From positions 2,542,001 to 2,606,000 of the forward strand of contig JAPXFQ010000804.1 in assembly GCA_028564705.1 (NCBI GenBank): a stretch of DNA of 64,000 nucleotides. Direction: 5' to 3'. Below, in pieces: positions 38,736-50,460 of the stretch (within the stretch, counting starts at the first letter, position 1; every line of letters begins with the position of its first letter). The notes beneath the pieces were generated by a model. The model made no database searches, was not told the DNA's origin, and saw nothing but the letters and a program-made list of their open reading frames with translations. The translations under genes and the position numbers were made by a program. This stretch comes from Apricaphanius iberus (lineage: Eukaryota > Chordata > Actinopteri > Cyprinodontiformes > Aphaniidae).

Positions 38736-41700
38736 ATGGCATCTGCTTCTGGTAGCAGAGAGAAGGATCAGCCTCCAACACTGCCTGTCAAGCAACACAG
38801 GTAAGACAAATATATTTTTCATTCTCTCATTTATTAGATTCCCTGTGAGAAAAATATTTTAAACAGTATTATTCTGATATTTTCATTGATCAATCTTCAT
38901 TGTATATTATAGTATTCTGCAGTGCATGATTTCACATGTAAAGTAAAAATATAATATTGAGCAAAAACAGTGTGGCTGATGTATGGATGAACTATTCTGT
39001 GCATTCCTTTAGGCGTTCCAGTGTGGAGTCCGACTCTGTTTTCAGCCCCTCTGGGCTCCAGCATCACAGCTTTGGAAACAGTGACGTCTTCTCCGAACCC
39101 ACCGACTGTCATGCAGCCCAGTGTCCCATCCACCAGCGCTACGGTAGGTTTGCAAATGGCTCATCCCCAATCTCTGGCTCGTAAGTGCTCATTCTGTATA
39201 TAATTTAAATTCAGTGCTAAAAATCAAAAAGGACATCCGTTAGCACCTAATGCTGAGGAGGGTAACAAATGAGAGGAGTGGTTCACTCCTCTCATTAGTT
39301 CTTCTTTCGGTTCATGAGAACCAATGAGAGGAAGTAGCCCTGTGAGACTTTACTTTCAGTAAAATTCAGGTGATCTTTAGTGTTTAATAATTTTCAGGAA
39401 ATTAGCGTCATCATCACGCTGTCACAATGAGAAGACCCCAAATAAGTTAAAGTGAAGCGAACTATCTACATAGATAGATAGTATAGATGTTTATAAAGCT
39501 CCAAAAATGTATGTTTTATTAAAAATTAATTATCTCAGAATCGTAAAAAAAACATTAATTTGGTCACATTTATTCAGTGGGGGTAAAGAATTAAGGTTAA
39601 AAAAACTGTTGTGTTTTTATCACAGTCGCTGTTGATTCTGTTGTTAGCACCAATATATGATATTGAAAATAAATGTAGGGATTCTGTAAAGCTTACTGTA
39701 CTTTTATAAACTGACGTTGGAACTTTAGTATTTACCGTTTCACTGAGTGAAATATGTGATGTCACACAGATACCCCATTTCCCATTCTCTCTTCAAATTG
39801 AAAAATACAAGAGAACACAATTTTTGTAGGAACATATGTAAGTAAAATCAGGTGGTTAGTACAAGAAGATAATAATTCACCTGGGCAATGTCTGCAGTCA
39901 GAGCAAAAATGACTAAACATATTCGCTGATAAAGAACTGCAGCAAACGGGGGCATCCTGTGGGTACCAGGTCAATAGCTTTAGTCAGATTAGAGCAAGAT
40001 CAAGCTATTTAGCTAAATAAATAAATAATAATAGGCATGAAAATATATAATAAATAAGTGAAATGCATCTGATGCCTACAGTTATTGTGGGTAAAATAAG
40101 TAGGCTATTAAACATATCACCAATTTAGTAAATATCTTTCTAAATGTGCCAACAACATGACATTTTTATCATATATCAATAGCAAACCCTCAAGGCAACA
40201 CATCCAAAAATTAAAAAAAAAAATAAATCGATGGATGTCAGCAAAAGTACTAAAATACCATTGACTGATTTAGGGAAAAAGTATTTAACACATGAAGAAA
40301 AGGAGGAGAAAAAGGGCACAGGAAGTCATGACCAGCTGAAATCTATTAGTATTTAAAAAAGAAATCACTACTTATTCTATATTAACATAGCTAGTTTAGT
40401 CCATGCTGAAAGTTTGTTATAAAGTGTGTATATTTCTAAAGGTTTCACAACAAGCATCCCATTTTAAAACTAGTGAGGCCCATTAACACCTTTGTACAGG
40501 GGCGTCAGTTCAGCCAAAGCTAAGGTATGGCAAGGGCCCGGGTAGTGCTTCATTAAAGCAAAGCAGAACATTAAAAAATCACCAAACCTACTTATACATT
40601 AACTTCATTCCAAGCCAAACAGTTGAAAAATATGACGAAGCATATCTTGCTTTTGGTTTTGTTACATCAAGCATCTGCAAATCTTCAAATGGGCTCAAAT
40701 AACGTTTGGAGCCGAGTGGCACAGTGTAAAAAGACTCAGCCCGTTCTAGAGGATTTAATGCTGTGCTATGGACCTGATTCCAACAATGACTGACAGCAGC
40801 CAGAACACTACCATTATTTCTCTCTCCAGCAATGCCGCTAGACAGTTTTGCAGGGTTTAAAAAAAATCTAGAATATGGGAGAAAATTCCTGCCATTTATC
40901 AAGAGAATACAATTACAATTTGTGAGAGGATCATTCTGTCTTCTCCTACAAAACCTGTAATGCTTGCGCTCAAAACTTCTTCTTTCTTTCAAACATTTCC
41001 TCTTCTCTCTCAAAACCTGTAATGCATGCACTCAAAACTTCTTCTCTCTTTCAAATATTTTCTCTTCTCTCTCAAAACCTGTTATGCTTGTGCTCAAAAC
41101 TTTTGCTTTTTCTCAGATATTCTCCGTTCTCTCTCAAATTCTATGTTTCTTGCTCACAGATTTTCTCCACGCTTGCAAACTGCATCTCTACGAAGATCAA
41201 AACTGTGCTTATGAACCTCTCTTCTCTGCTTGCGGATTCTGTGCGCTCACTCGCAGATCGAGAAGTGTGGTTGCTTAGCAACTGTTCCAGCCAATAGAAT
41301 GAGAGTTCTCCTAATATGGTTGCAGCTCGTTTTAGGGTGCATTTGTTTTCTGCTGTGTGTTAGCCTGCGCCTACAGGTTACTGCATCTGATGAATGCATA
41401 ACTTTATTTATGCTATGTTGTTGAAACAAAATAATAACAGTTGACGAATCAAATTTTTGAGGAAAAATGCAATTCCAAGATGTTCAATACAGCACGATTT
41501 TTTCAGACTTGCATATTGAATTTCAAGACTTTAAGGCTTTTTAATAGCACAACCCTATATATATTTATATATAGGTTTAATCTGCCAGAAGAGGAAGCAT
41601 GGGGAATGATGGAGTAATATTTATGTTGTTTTGTTTGTACAAGTCTACATTTGTGTAAAATTTTTATACAAAGCAGTTTCATGGTCATAAAAGTTTGTCT

Positions 41701-44700
41701 GTCAATTCCATGTATTATTCAGTTATGCTAACTTTGCTAGCAACAGATGCTGGTGAGTTTTTTTAAAATAATTTAAAAGCTTCTAAGAAATTATTTACCA
41801 TATATTTGATTTAAACTTGATCATATCTCCAATGAAGTGAAGTGAGTGTGTCATGAGAATTTGGCTCTCAGGATGGATAATCCACTCTCTCTTCATTACC
41901 CTTACATTTCGTCAGCTGGAAACGTATGACATTTTATTGCTCACTTTTTCTCGCCTGTAGAGCAATCTACACTGATGAACGAGTTCATTTCACAGACTAT
42001 TGTACAATAATCGCTATTTAATGTATTTTTGTTGACAGATGTGAGCAGTCTGTTTATCCTTCAGCAAGAAGATGGGGTGAAACAGAGCCAACTTATACAG
42101 CGAGGCATATTTAAGCAATAAACGAGACCTCACAAGAACACTCAAACTTCCAGCCAGTTGAGAGCTATGGCTAACATGTTGCTGCACGTAGCTTCCTTTC
42201 AATTCCGAACTAAATATTAAAGTAGTTAGAAACTTCAATTTGAATTTAGGGACTCTGCCAACTACATCGAAAGTGTAATGTTGTTCAGAGCTTTCGAATG
42301 AACATAAACTGTGTTTTATATCGGTGCATGTTACCCATTTTCTGTCCTAAATTGTTAGGGTGTAAAGCTTTACCTTCGGAACTAGCACTCGGGTAATCAT
42401 TAACTAAAGAAAAAAATTTATATTTGTATATACACAAATGACTTACTTGAGACTGTGGTTGACGCAGAGCCATTCTGTGGAATCAAGTGAAGAAATATCC
42501 CGCTTCAGGTCAATAAAAGGTGACATCCAGTTGGCTTGACATGTTACTAGGCAGAGATTTATGAGGAAGAAACCATGAGTTTGCTGTCTGTCAGATCAGC
42601 CAATTCAAAGTAATTAATCGCACACCGGATGGTCAAAAATATTTTTGTTTGAGTTTTGACAATCCACAAAACAATTGAAATAACAACAACAAAAAAGTAT
42701 TTATCTTTAAAGTACTAAGCTATATCGTGATTCCCCAAAACTTGTGAGAGCAGCAAGCCGAAGATGTTTCCCTCTTCCTTTTCTTTATTAAACATTTAAT
42801 CATTCTATTTACATCTTAATTATATATTTAATACATCAGGGGCCATAGTCACAAAGAATCTTAGGTCTAAAAGTAGGTCCTAACTGCCGAATTTAGGAGT
42901 AACTCCTAAAAAATGTGGGCGTGTCACTCTTACATTTTTTAGGAGTCCTAGTTTCTTAAGTTAAAAGTAATTCACAACCACTTTTAGGCCTAAAAGTAGC
43001 TCCTAAGTCTTGGAGTCCTTAAAATATGTCAAGAGGACTCCTAACTCCCTAAGACCTATTCACAAAGACTCCCAAAATGTCGGCAGCCAGACACAATGTG
43101 TTGGACACTCTGGATGATTCGGAATGAACCAAACGATATGTCTCCAACTAAACGTAACAACCCAATCAGTCCAGAAATTTAATGTTTAGCGAAACTAAGA
43201 TATTTAGCCACAAGGAAAAGGCAACTTTGCAACGCGGACAACTTGGGTATATCACAACCATCTATCAGCAGATCAATCCACCAAACTCTTAAAGCGCTCT
43301 GTCGACCACAGATTATCCAACAATTCATCCGTTTCCCATTAGACATCCAGCAACTGCATCGAATTAAAGCCAATTTCATGGCGATCGCAGGTATGCCGGG
43401 GGTGAACAAAGAAGAAAACGTGCACGTCTTCCAATTTATGCAACCTATGTAGGGATGCATATATGACGGACATTGCCTGCCTGTTGTAGCAGCATCCTTT
43501 TTATAAGCGGCGATCTCGAGCCGACACTGGGACGGTAGAGAATATCATCTCTTCTCATAGTCTTCTGCCGTTCGAGACACCGCTGGATAAGATGCATTTA
43601 TGTTTCTTCTAATTTCCACCCATGCCTCCCTTTTCTTCTTATTTGTAATCCCGGCTCCGAATCGTTCTTTGAAGACCGTCCTCCTCACCAGTACCAACTG
43701 TGCCAGTAGTAATAATTGGTCCTGTTAGATTTCCTTGTTCTTTTCTCACCACTGATTTTCAGTTCACAAGATCCTTTTCACGGTAGTGGGGGGGGGGGGG
43801 TCTATTTAAGATGTGGCTGATGTGCTAAATAGCCAGCCTAAGTGTTTACAGCCTACTTGCAATCACTCCCTTAATAAGATGCATCCATCCATCCATTATC
43901 TATACCTCTTTCATCCAATTCAGGGTCGCGAGGGAGGGGGGGCTGGGGGCTGGGGGCTGGAGCTTATCCCAGCAATCAGCTGGCGTTAGGCAGGGTAAGA
44001 TGATGCATTTCAAGTTTTTTCGTTTTTAAACTTCATCCTCTCTGTAAGTAGGCTATTTTGTGTAAGTTGTATGAAGTGTCAGTCTCCTGGCCGACACAAA
44101 GATGTCATCATGCATTATTTCTGCTATTTGCGCTGTTTTAATCACGCTTTTATCTACAATGAAGTTTTCCATTTCCTGGTTTCACACATGTCATTGAACA
44201 ACCAACCACACTGCGTTCCGTCTATTTACTCGCGCACAGGAATGACGTTTTCCATAGCAACAGGACGTCACTCTTAGCTACTCTTCTCCTACATAAAAGT
44301 AGCTCTTAGTGCGTTTGTGAATAGGTTTTAGACGACAACTCCTACGTAAGACATTTTAGCTCGAGTTAGGAGTAACACCTAGCGGTAAGATAAGTCTTTG
44401 TGAATACGGCCCCTGAAGAATATCACAATAGTACAAGTTTACAACTTTTAATTATACTCTTGATAGAAAAAATGTGCAATAGAAAAACAAATAGAAATTG
44501 TATGAATATTTGGAATGTATCAAATACATTTTCATTTTTTCTCTGTTTATCGAGTGGGCAGCACAGTAACCTGTAGGTGCAGGCTAACACACAGCAGAAA
44601 ACAAACGCACCCTAAAGCAGGCTGCAACCATATTAGGAGAACTCTCATTTTATTGGCTGGAACAGTTGCTAGGCAACGACACTTCTCGATATGCGAGTGA

Positions 44701-47700
44701 GCACACAGAATCCGCAAGCAGAGAAGAGAGGTTCATAAGAAGAGTTTTGATCTTCGTAGAGATGCAGTTTGCAAGCGTGGAGAAAATCTGTGAGCAAGAA
44801 ACATAGAATTTGAGAGAGAACGGAGAATATCTGAGAAAGAGCAAAGGTTTTGAGTGCATGCATTACAGGTTTTGAGAGAGAAGAGAAAATATTTGAAAGA
44901 AAGCAGAAGTTTTGAGCGCATGCATTACAGGTTTTGTAGGAGAAGACAGAATGATCCTCTCCCAAATTGTAGTTGTATTCTCTTGATAAATGGCAGGAAT
45001 TTTCTCCCATACTAGTCCTAAAAGTAGATTTTTAAAAAGATAATATATATTTAATAGGATTTTGTTTTTAATTTTAAATAATATTCATTCCAAACAAGCT
45101 GAACATTCCAAACAAGCTGAGCTAAATATTAAATGAAATTAAATGATACTTGTAAAATACAAACAGTTCATCTGTGACTTGATTGAACAGTCTCACATCC
45201 TCCTCCCGGCATTAAGCTGCAGTTTAACCAATGTTTGGAAATCAGGGAAAATTTGAATGAAATGATCAGGAGTCATAAATACTCTGTAAACGAGCTGTGT
45301 TCTGACCCGCAAGCTCTAGAGGGGGAAAATACTGCAGAAAGCAGTGGTGGTTGGCACGACAACGAGCGCTTTGGAGCATCTCTACCCAGCTGCAACTGTC
45401 AGTCGCACTTCAAAACCTCCGAGTTAGCAAAATGTAGGTCACTTACAGGGTCTGGGTCTCAGATTTTGTTCAAATTCTCTCACTGGAAATTATCTTTTTT
45501 AATTTGTTTTTATTTTTTTCATTCAGTTTCCTGTACTATCTGCGTAAAATGCATCTGCGTCAAGTGATTGGGGGCATAAATTATAATCTGCCAAAGTGAC
45601 GGATATCCTTCAGATTTTTGTGTCAGCATTCTGAAAAACCCCTCAAATATAGAAAATACTTGGATAATTCTAACGGAGCCTTTATGAAATGTGCCTTAAC
45701 ATGTAGGGACTTCGAAGGGCGGCTGTTGGTTCTTTGCATTGCAAAATAATATCCACATCTTTCGAAGGAAGAGGAAGGCGATCGTGCATAAACATTTTAC
45801 TGTAACAAGCTTTCTTATAACACTTGCTTACAGTGATTTATTTTTTCTTAGACCAGTATTTTTACTGAAGCCAAATTCATATATCCATGGCACAAACCCA
45901 CTTACACCTGTCTAATTAACTGATATCAGTGAGTACTGAAAAGCTGTGATAACTGAAATGCTCAGCTTTGTACAGCGACCATTTACATTAGTTATTTCTG
46001 TCCTCTTGTAATGTTTTACATTTTGAAACCACTTGTCCGCACAGATTGTGCTAAATTAAAAAAAAGGTATACCTAAAATGATTAACCTTCTGGGGGGGTG
46101 TATATAAACCAAAGGGGGGGCCCAGTAAAAAACATGTCCAGCAAATACTCATATCAAAAGTGACAGATGTGCCATGCAGCTTATTTGTGTAGTTAGGAAA
46201 TTAGGAACTTGTTGAAATGCAGTCTCAGACATCCCACATAATTTTAGCACCATGAACAGGTCTAGGACGCAGAGAGCAGTAATACAGCCTTTTTGACAAA
46301 CTATTTAACCCATTCTGTTCACTTCATTCACTGTGGAATTGCAACAGTATCACGTGTACACAAGGAGAGTGTCGCCACAGTAACTCAATATCAAATTGCG
46401 ATAACTATAGATCCCACATTTTGACCTCCATGATTCATCGTCTTGTCACGGGGTTCTGGTATCCAGACTGGGAGACATTTCAAAGTAGAGGGAGGATACA
46501 AGTGTCGAAGTTAATAACTAGAGATATCAGTTGTGTTGTTCTAATTTTCATTTGTACTTAATTTATATGTATTAAATAACAGAATAATCAATAAAAACGG
46601 ACACAGTAATTCCATAAATGTATATAAAAAATGAAATCTTGAATTTTATCCTGGAGCCAAATTATGGCAGCTGCCATACCTTGCCGTACCAAATTGACGC
46701 CTCTACCTTTATAACCTTACTGTTGCAAAACTTACTGAAGTCATTGGTTACAGAATGATATCCAAACCACTTAAGGTTTCACTGTGCACTGTTGGGGCCA
46801 TGATGCAAATAAAGAAAACACATTATTACACCATAAATCAGCCTCAACCTGGTGCTCCCTGCAAGAGTTCTCATATTACTTTTTTTGAAGGACCGTGCAA
46901 CTATTTTGACCATTTTAGACCCTTTACCCAGCCTGTTTTCCTCTCCAAGTCTTGCTTAAATCTAAAACTCCTTCTCATTGTGTTCCCCAGATCCGTTCAA
47001 ACACCAGATGAGGTTTTTCTCTGATGGCACACCACCCCCTGTTCCAAGGAAGAAGCTGACCCGGACCCTCTCCTTTCCCGGCATCGAACCACCAGCCCCT
47101 TGTTCCCTCTCTCCTCTCTCTCCTCTGCAAAGACGTCCTCAGAACTTTGATAACCCTCTCTATATGATGGCACCCATACCTGATACTTTTCTGTATGAGG
47201 AGACTGAAGACTTGAAACCAACCAGAAATCCTGCTCCCTTACCCTCTCTCTGCCAGCTGTCCTTTGATGCCCCAGATGAACACCTAGTCTCCCTCTTTGG
47301 TAAATTTGAGGACCAGCGTGTTGTCTCTGAGAGGATTCAGTATCTTCAGCTGCTCTTCCTTCGAAGCATGGCTCAGAGCGTTGAGGACCGCAGCATCCTA
47401 CAGGGAAAAGAAAGAAATTCCAACTCATATGGACCTCAGGATTTCCTGCTGTGTGACGGCAGCAAGCCAATAAAGATCGGAGAGAACATTTACTACAGCC
47501 TAAAGAGCCCAAAGTTTCCTGGGAGGGTGCTTGGTTTGAGGGTAAAACATATTTTTTCTTATGTCATATGCAGTCTTTTATTATTTGATCATTTTCCATA
47601 ACAGAACTACACTTGTTTAGTCTGAAATATAAAGCACAGTGCACTTAAAACCATTATGATCTTTATCAACATTTGCAAATGTTCCCCTCTTTATTGCACC

Positions 47701-48844
47701 ACCATCACTTCCTTTAACTGTTACCACAGCTGCACATAGAGACCTCTTTTGTGTGTTTTATCAAAGCATTGCAAAACATTCTGATGCAATGTATGCACAT
47801 TTTTCTGTTAATTCCGTGCAGGTATGCAAAGGGACGACGCGTGCTCCATCGGTTCGTAGCAAAGAACAGCTGCACGCCAACGTGCAAGATGTCATCGCTT
47901 ATTTTCAGCCAAACATTAACAAGGAAAGCAATAGCTCCACAAAGCAAGATCATCCCACCTCTGGAGAGTCTGACTGCAGGGTTCCTAATCGACCAGATGA
48001 TGGCAGCGCCGAGAAAGCCTCTTGTTTTCCCAGCCTGACTTCTCTCACAGTTGAGTCTCTCCTTCAGAGAGGACACAGTGTGAGCGTTGAACGTGATCTT
48101 CCACATGCCAACCTGGAGGACTTTGTCCAGGACAGCTGCTTGGTGCTGCACGTCTTCAAGTCAGATAGTCAAGATTACGACAGACAAGTGTGTGTTTTGC
48201 TGCTGCAGGTCTTAATGGGCTCAAACCATCTGCACAGCAAGAGTGCTGCTGCAGCTGAGCTCAGACCCAGGGAGATCCTTCTTGTTTGGCCCAGCAGGGA
48301 CAGATGTAAGGGGGGAGATGTCCTAGAAGGGAATGGTCAAAGAGGTTGGGTCCAAGAGTTATGGAGGAAATATGGCTCTCCTTGTGTGCTAGTAACACCA
48401 CAGTCTGCAGCTTCTATGGCCCCTCAGCCTCTGACTTCCATTAAGTGCCAAATAGGAGGACTAATTCAGTTCTGTCTGCGCCCAAAGGAAAGCTCTGAAG
48501 ATCCGACTCTGTCTGTATATCGAAAGGGGCTTCTTCGCTTGTCCTCTCTGCTTCAGAGTGAAAGCAGCCCCCAGATGATAGACATAATAGCCATGCTTCA
48601 GGTGCTCCTGTGGGGCCCCGAGGTCTCTGTCTTCAACTACAAAAGCTCCTCCTCAGTCCAGACTGTGCAGAACTGGCTGACGGTCAAGCGAGCCATGCTG
48701 GTGATGAAACTGGCAAGAGTGGGACGGATTCAGTGTCAGACTGGTGTGGACTGGGAGGACTTTATGTGTCTGAAATATTTGCCATTTATTGATTCTGAAA
48801 CAGTAGTGGGTGTAGCCACGCAGCTTTGCAACATCCTGAGTTGA
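38736..48844 (+). CDS. peak3: PEAK3-like pseudokinase scaffold
   Basis: Four coding exons join in phase: 38736-38800, 39013-39143, 46991-47541, 47822-48844 (1770 nt, 589 aa; human PEAK3 is about 473). PEAK proteins are catalytically dead signalling scaffolds that dimerise through helices flanking the pseudokinase fold and recruit Crk/Grb2-type adaptors and 14-3-3. Visible here: TPPPVPRKKLTRTLSFPG at 79-96, matching the proline-rich and RT.S.P site of human PEAK3; NPLY at 120-123, an NPxY phosphotyrosine/PTB motif; a helical stretch after FGKFEDQRVVSERIQYLQLL that fits the N-terminal dimerisation helix; ELRPREILLV at 395-404 in the catalytic-loop position, with no HRD and no DFG; and a C-terminal block (LQVLLWGP, WLTVKRAMLVMKLARVG, DWEDFMCLKYLP) closely like the family end. 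Intron 2 is 7.8 kb and full of transposons. It is convergent with oaz1, as the neighbours are in human. Exon 1 is the least certain exon. Confidence 0.9.
39268..39296. repeat. Perfect 13-bp hairpin with 3-nt loop in peak3 intron 2
   Basis: aatgagaggagtg (39268-39280), gtt, then the exact reverse complement (39284-39296). A third partial copy (aatgagagga) follows at about 39324. Confidence 0.9.
40588..40866 (-). pseudogene. ORF remnant inside the hAT element, split by the second insertion
   Basis: A 93-codon open minus frame runs from the edge of the inner element to a stop, including NPLERAESFYTVPLGSKRYL and KARYASSYFSTVWLGMKLMY. It has coding-like composition but I do not recognise the family. 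The open frame continues into the inner element's terminal repeat only by chance. Confidence 0.4.
40950..41135 (+). repeat. Three 62-bp tandem subrepeats in the left arm
   Basis: Units begin at 40950, 41012 and 41074 with aaaacctgtWatgc and end in ctcttctctctc-like sequence. The right arm (about 44810-44937) carries two such units, explaining the length difference between the arms. Apparent ORFs across this array on either strand are by-products of the repeat. Confidence 0.9.
43243..43452 (+). pseudogene. HARBI1-like transposase fragment
   Basis: A 69-codon frame reads GISQPSISRSIHQTLKAL, the helix-turn-helix, then QFIRFPLD and FMAIAGMPGV, the conserved block just before the first catalytic Asp of Harbinger transposases. 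The frame ends at 43452 and the DDE domain is absent. Confidence 0.85.
43475..43700 (-). pseudogene. Harbinger Myb/SANT-like DNA-binding protein remnant
   Basis: The minus strand reads FKERFGAGITNKKKREAWVE then IRRNINASYPAVSRTAEDYE, the Myb/SANT-like domain of Harbinger accessory proteins. Where the family has Trp after EKR, this copy has TGA, followed in frame by YSLPSQCRLEIAAYKKDAA, so a single nonsense change breaks it. Confidence 0.75.
43885..44000 (+). repeat. Truncated CATCCATCCATTATC-type repeat
   Basis: catccatccatccattatct followed by gggtcgcgagg and ggagcttatccca, a shortened copy of the dispersed repeat seen at 36.3 kb, lying inside the Harbinger element just downstream of a run of G at 43787-43800. 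Confidence 0.65.
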
Positions 48845-49039
48845 GTTTATTACTAAGTGACTTTTAGAATGCGTCAGCCGCAGTGGACAAAGACTTCCAG
48901 AAAAGTTCATCCTGTCATTCCTTTCCTCGTGTTAATATGAACTGGTCTGATAAAGTTCTGGACTTATTAAAACAATAAGAAACTACTTTAATAGAAATTT
49001 TTGAACCAAGTGTTGTATCTCCTTGAAGTAAAACAAAAG

Positions 49040-49900
49040 TGATGGCTAACTATACAGTGCTAGCCAAAGGTTTACATAGATAATTTGTTTTATATTGATG
49101 TATTTGAAGGGTTAGTGGTACACATTTTTCAAAAAAGCAACTATATGGTGAATACATTTGTATTAATGTGCATTTTGTCTAATTAACACAATCTCAAAAG
49201 TATGCATACTTCTCTAAAAATACAGTCCAGATCAAAAATTCAAGATGTAATATTTTGCATGATTTGATCTTAAGGTTCCAAGTAGAGCAACGAAAAAATG
49301 GAAGTGAGACGAAAATTTTTTGAGCAAACTGAAACAGTTTTACAGTTGATCAAAATTTTAAGACCACATGCCGTTAAAGGGCCAAATCCATGCAAAATGT
49401 GGATTCATTGACATTTTCCATCAGGTAGTCACAGTATTATGATGTTCTGATGGCAAGGCATAAAAAAGTTCCCCTTTAGAACATGGTCGAGTTGTTGCAT
49501 AAGCAGGGTCGCTGCTGATGTGGGACGCAATAGGAGAGTTATCTCGAATTTCTTAAATTATCCTGAAAGTTATGGAATGAAAAAAGTCAAGTGAAAGACC
49601 CCAAAATATTTCACCAGCACTAAGCTTGAGCATTGGCTTTCCGTCAAGACACTGGATGTTACAGTTACTAGACTGCAGCTCCATAACCATCAGAGATTGT
49701 TCCCACTCACCTCATGGAAGTGCTTGCTTCAAGCATGCCGCAACAAAATTTTCAAGAGATCAAAATGCTGATGGAAATACTCATTACTAAGTTAATATTT
49801 GGAACTTTAATTTATGTGTAGAGTCTTTTGAATACGTAGTCCTAAACTTTTGATAAATTGCTTGCTCAAAAAAATGTTTTCTTACCCCGATTTCTTCTTG
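49040..49900. mobile_element. Decayed Tc1-like elements downstream of peak3
   Basis: Two motifs of Tc1 type are seen: tacagtgctagccaaaggttt at 49054 and tacagtccagatcaaaaatt at 49222. The interior includes plus-strand pieces resembling a transposase N-terminus near 49490-49750 with stops throughout. No intact ORF. Confidence 0.55.
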
Positions 49901-50460
49901 TTGCATATTTGAGCTCTAATTGGAACCTTGTTAATATCCAACCATGCCAAATTTGATTTCACACATACTTAAATTGGTTGGTCCTCTAAAAGAGACCTGG
50001 CTTTGAAAGTTCACAAATATTCAGCAGGTTTGGGATCAGGCTCATTACAACAGTAAACATTTGTGTCCAGGTTTCAGCCATTCCATCTAAACTTTTATCC
50101 TCTGATTAAATGAAACTGTCTTTAATATTCAAGAGCAACAGAGAAAACCACTGAGGCTAAAGCACAAATGTAGCACATTTCAAGCAATATGGTGGTAGTA
50201 CCATGCTGTAGGTTTATTTAGCTTTAATACATAAAGAGTGAAATATTGGACAACTACTCTCAAATTTGTCAGTTTCAAACCAAATCCAGTTCTGGATAAA
50301 TCAGCCTGTTGAACATTTTATAGACCAATCTTTAAAAACCAGGTCATTTTAAGCAACCTCTTCTATTCATGTTATGAAGACTGGGAAAATATCCATCCAT
50401 AAGACTTAATGGGAAAGTTAATTTTTTTAGCATGGACCTTATATTTGGCAAATATATTCA

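Larger units (their letters stand above)
42839..44413. mobile_element. PIF/Harbinger transposon, innermost of the nest
   Basis: Inverted termini: ggggccatagtcacaaagaa at 42839 and, read on the minus strand from 44413, ggggccgtattcacaaagac. Flanks are tca and tga, compatible with a diverged TNA 3-bp duplication. The 1575-bp body holds remnants of both proteins typical of this superfamily, a HARBI1-like transposase on the plus strand and a Myb-like protein on the minus strand. Confidence 0.85.
40872..45011. mobile_element. Second-level transposon with ~450-515-bp terminal inverted repeats
   Basis: Arms 40872-41387 and 44565-45011 are inverted copies of high identity, from tatgggagaaaattcctgcc at the outer ends to caggttactg-type sequence at the inner ends. 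Both flanks carry CTAG (40868-40871 and 45012-45015), a candidate 4-bp target duplication. Without the Harbinger insert it is about 2.6 kb. No transposase is legible in the interior, so I cannot name the superfamily. Confidence 0.85.
40497..46705. mobile_element. hAT-superfamily element, outermost of three nested transposons
   Basis: The left end caggggcgtca at 40497 and right end ending at 46705 form inverted termini (ggcgtcaRTT...aaggtatggca shared over about 40 bp). They are flanked by near-identical 8-bp direct repeats, cctttgta at 40489-40496 and cctttata at 46706-46713 (7/8 match). CAGGGG-type termini with 8-bp target duplications are diagnostic of hAT elements. The net element without the inner insertions is about 2.1 kb. 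No hAT transposase is legible, so it is probably non-autonomous. It lies wholly in peak3 intron 2. Confidence 0.8.

Noticed and set aside
40950..41135. CRISPR-like direct repeats
   Set aside because: Contiguous tandem units with no spacers, in a eukaryotic transposon arm.
40964..41278. Plus-strand ORFs in three frames with repeated SLKTCNAC-like segments
   Set aside because: Generated by the 62-bp tandem units of a transposon terminal repeat; the mirror ORFs at 44.67-45.01 kb confirm this.
45235..45567. 110-codon plus-strand ORF inside the hAT element
   Set aside because: No recognisable domain; second half is hydrophobic low-complexity sequence, so not called as a gene.
46997..47512. 171-codon minus-strand ORF
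   Set aside because: Antisense shadow of peak3 exon 3.
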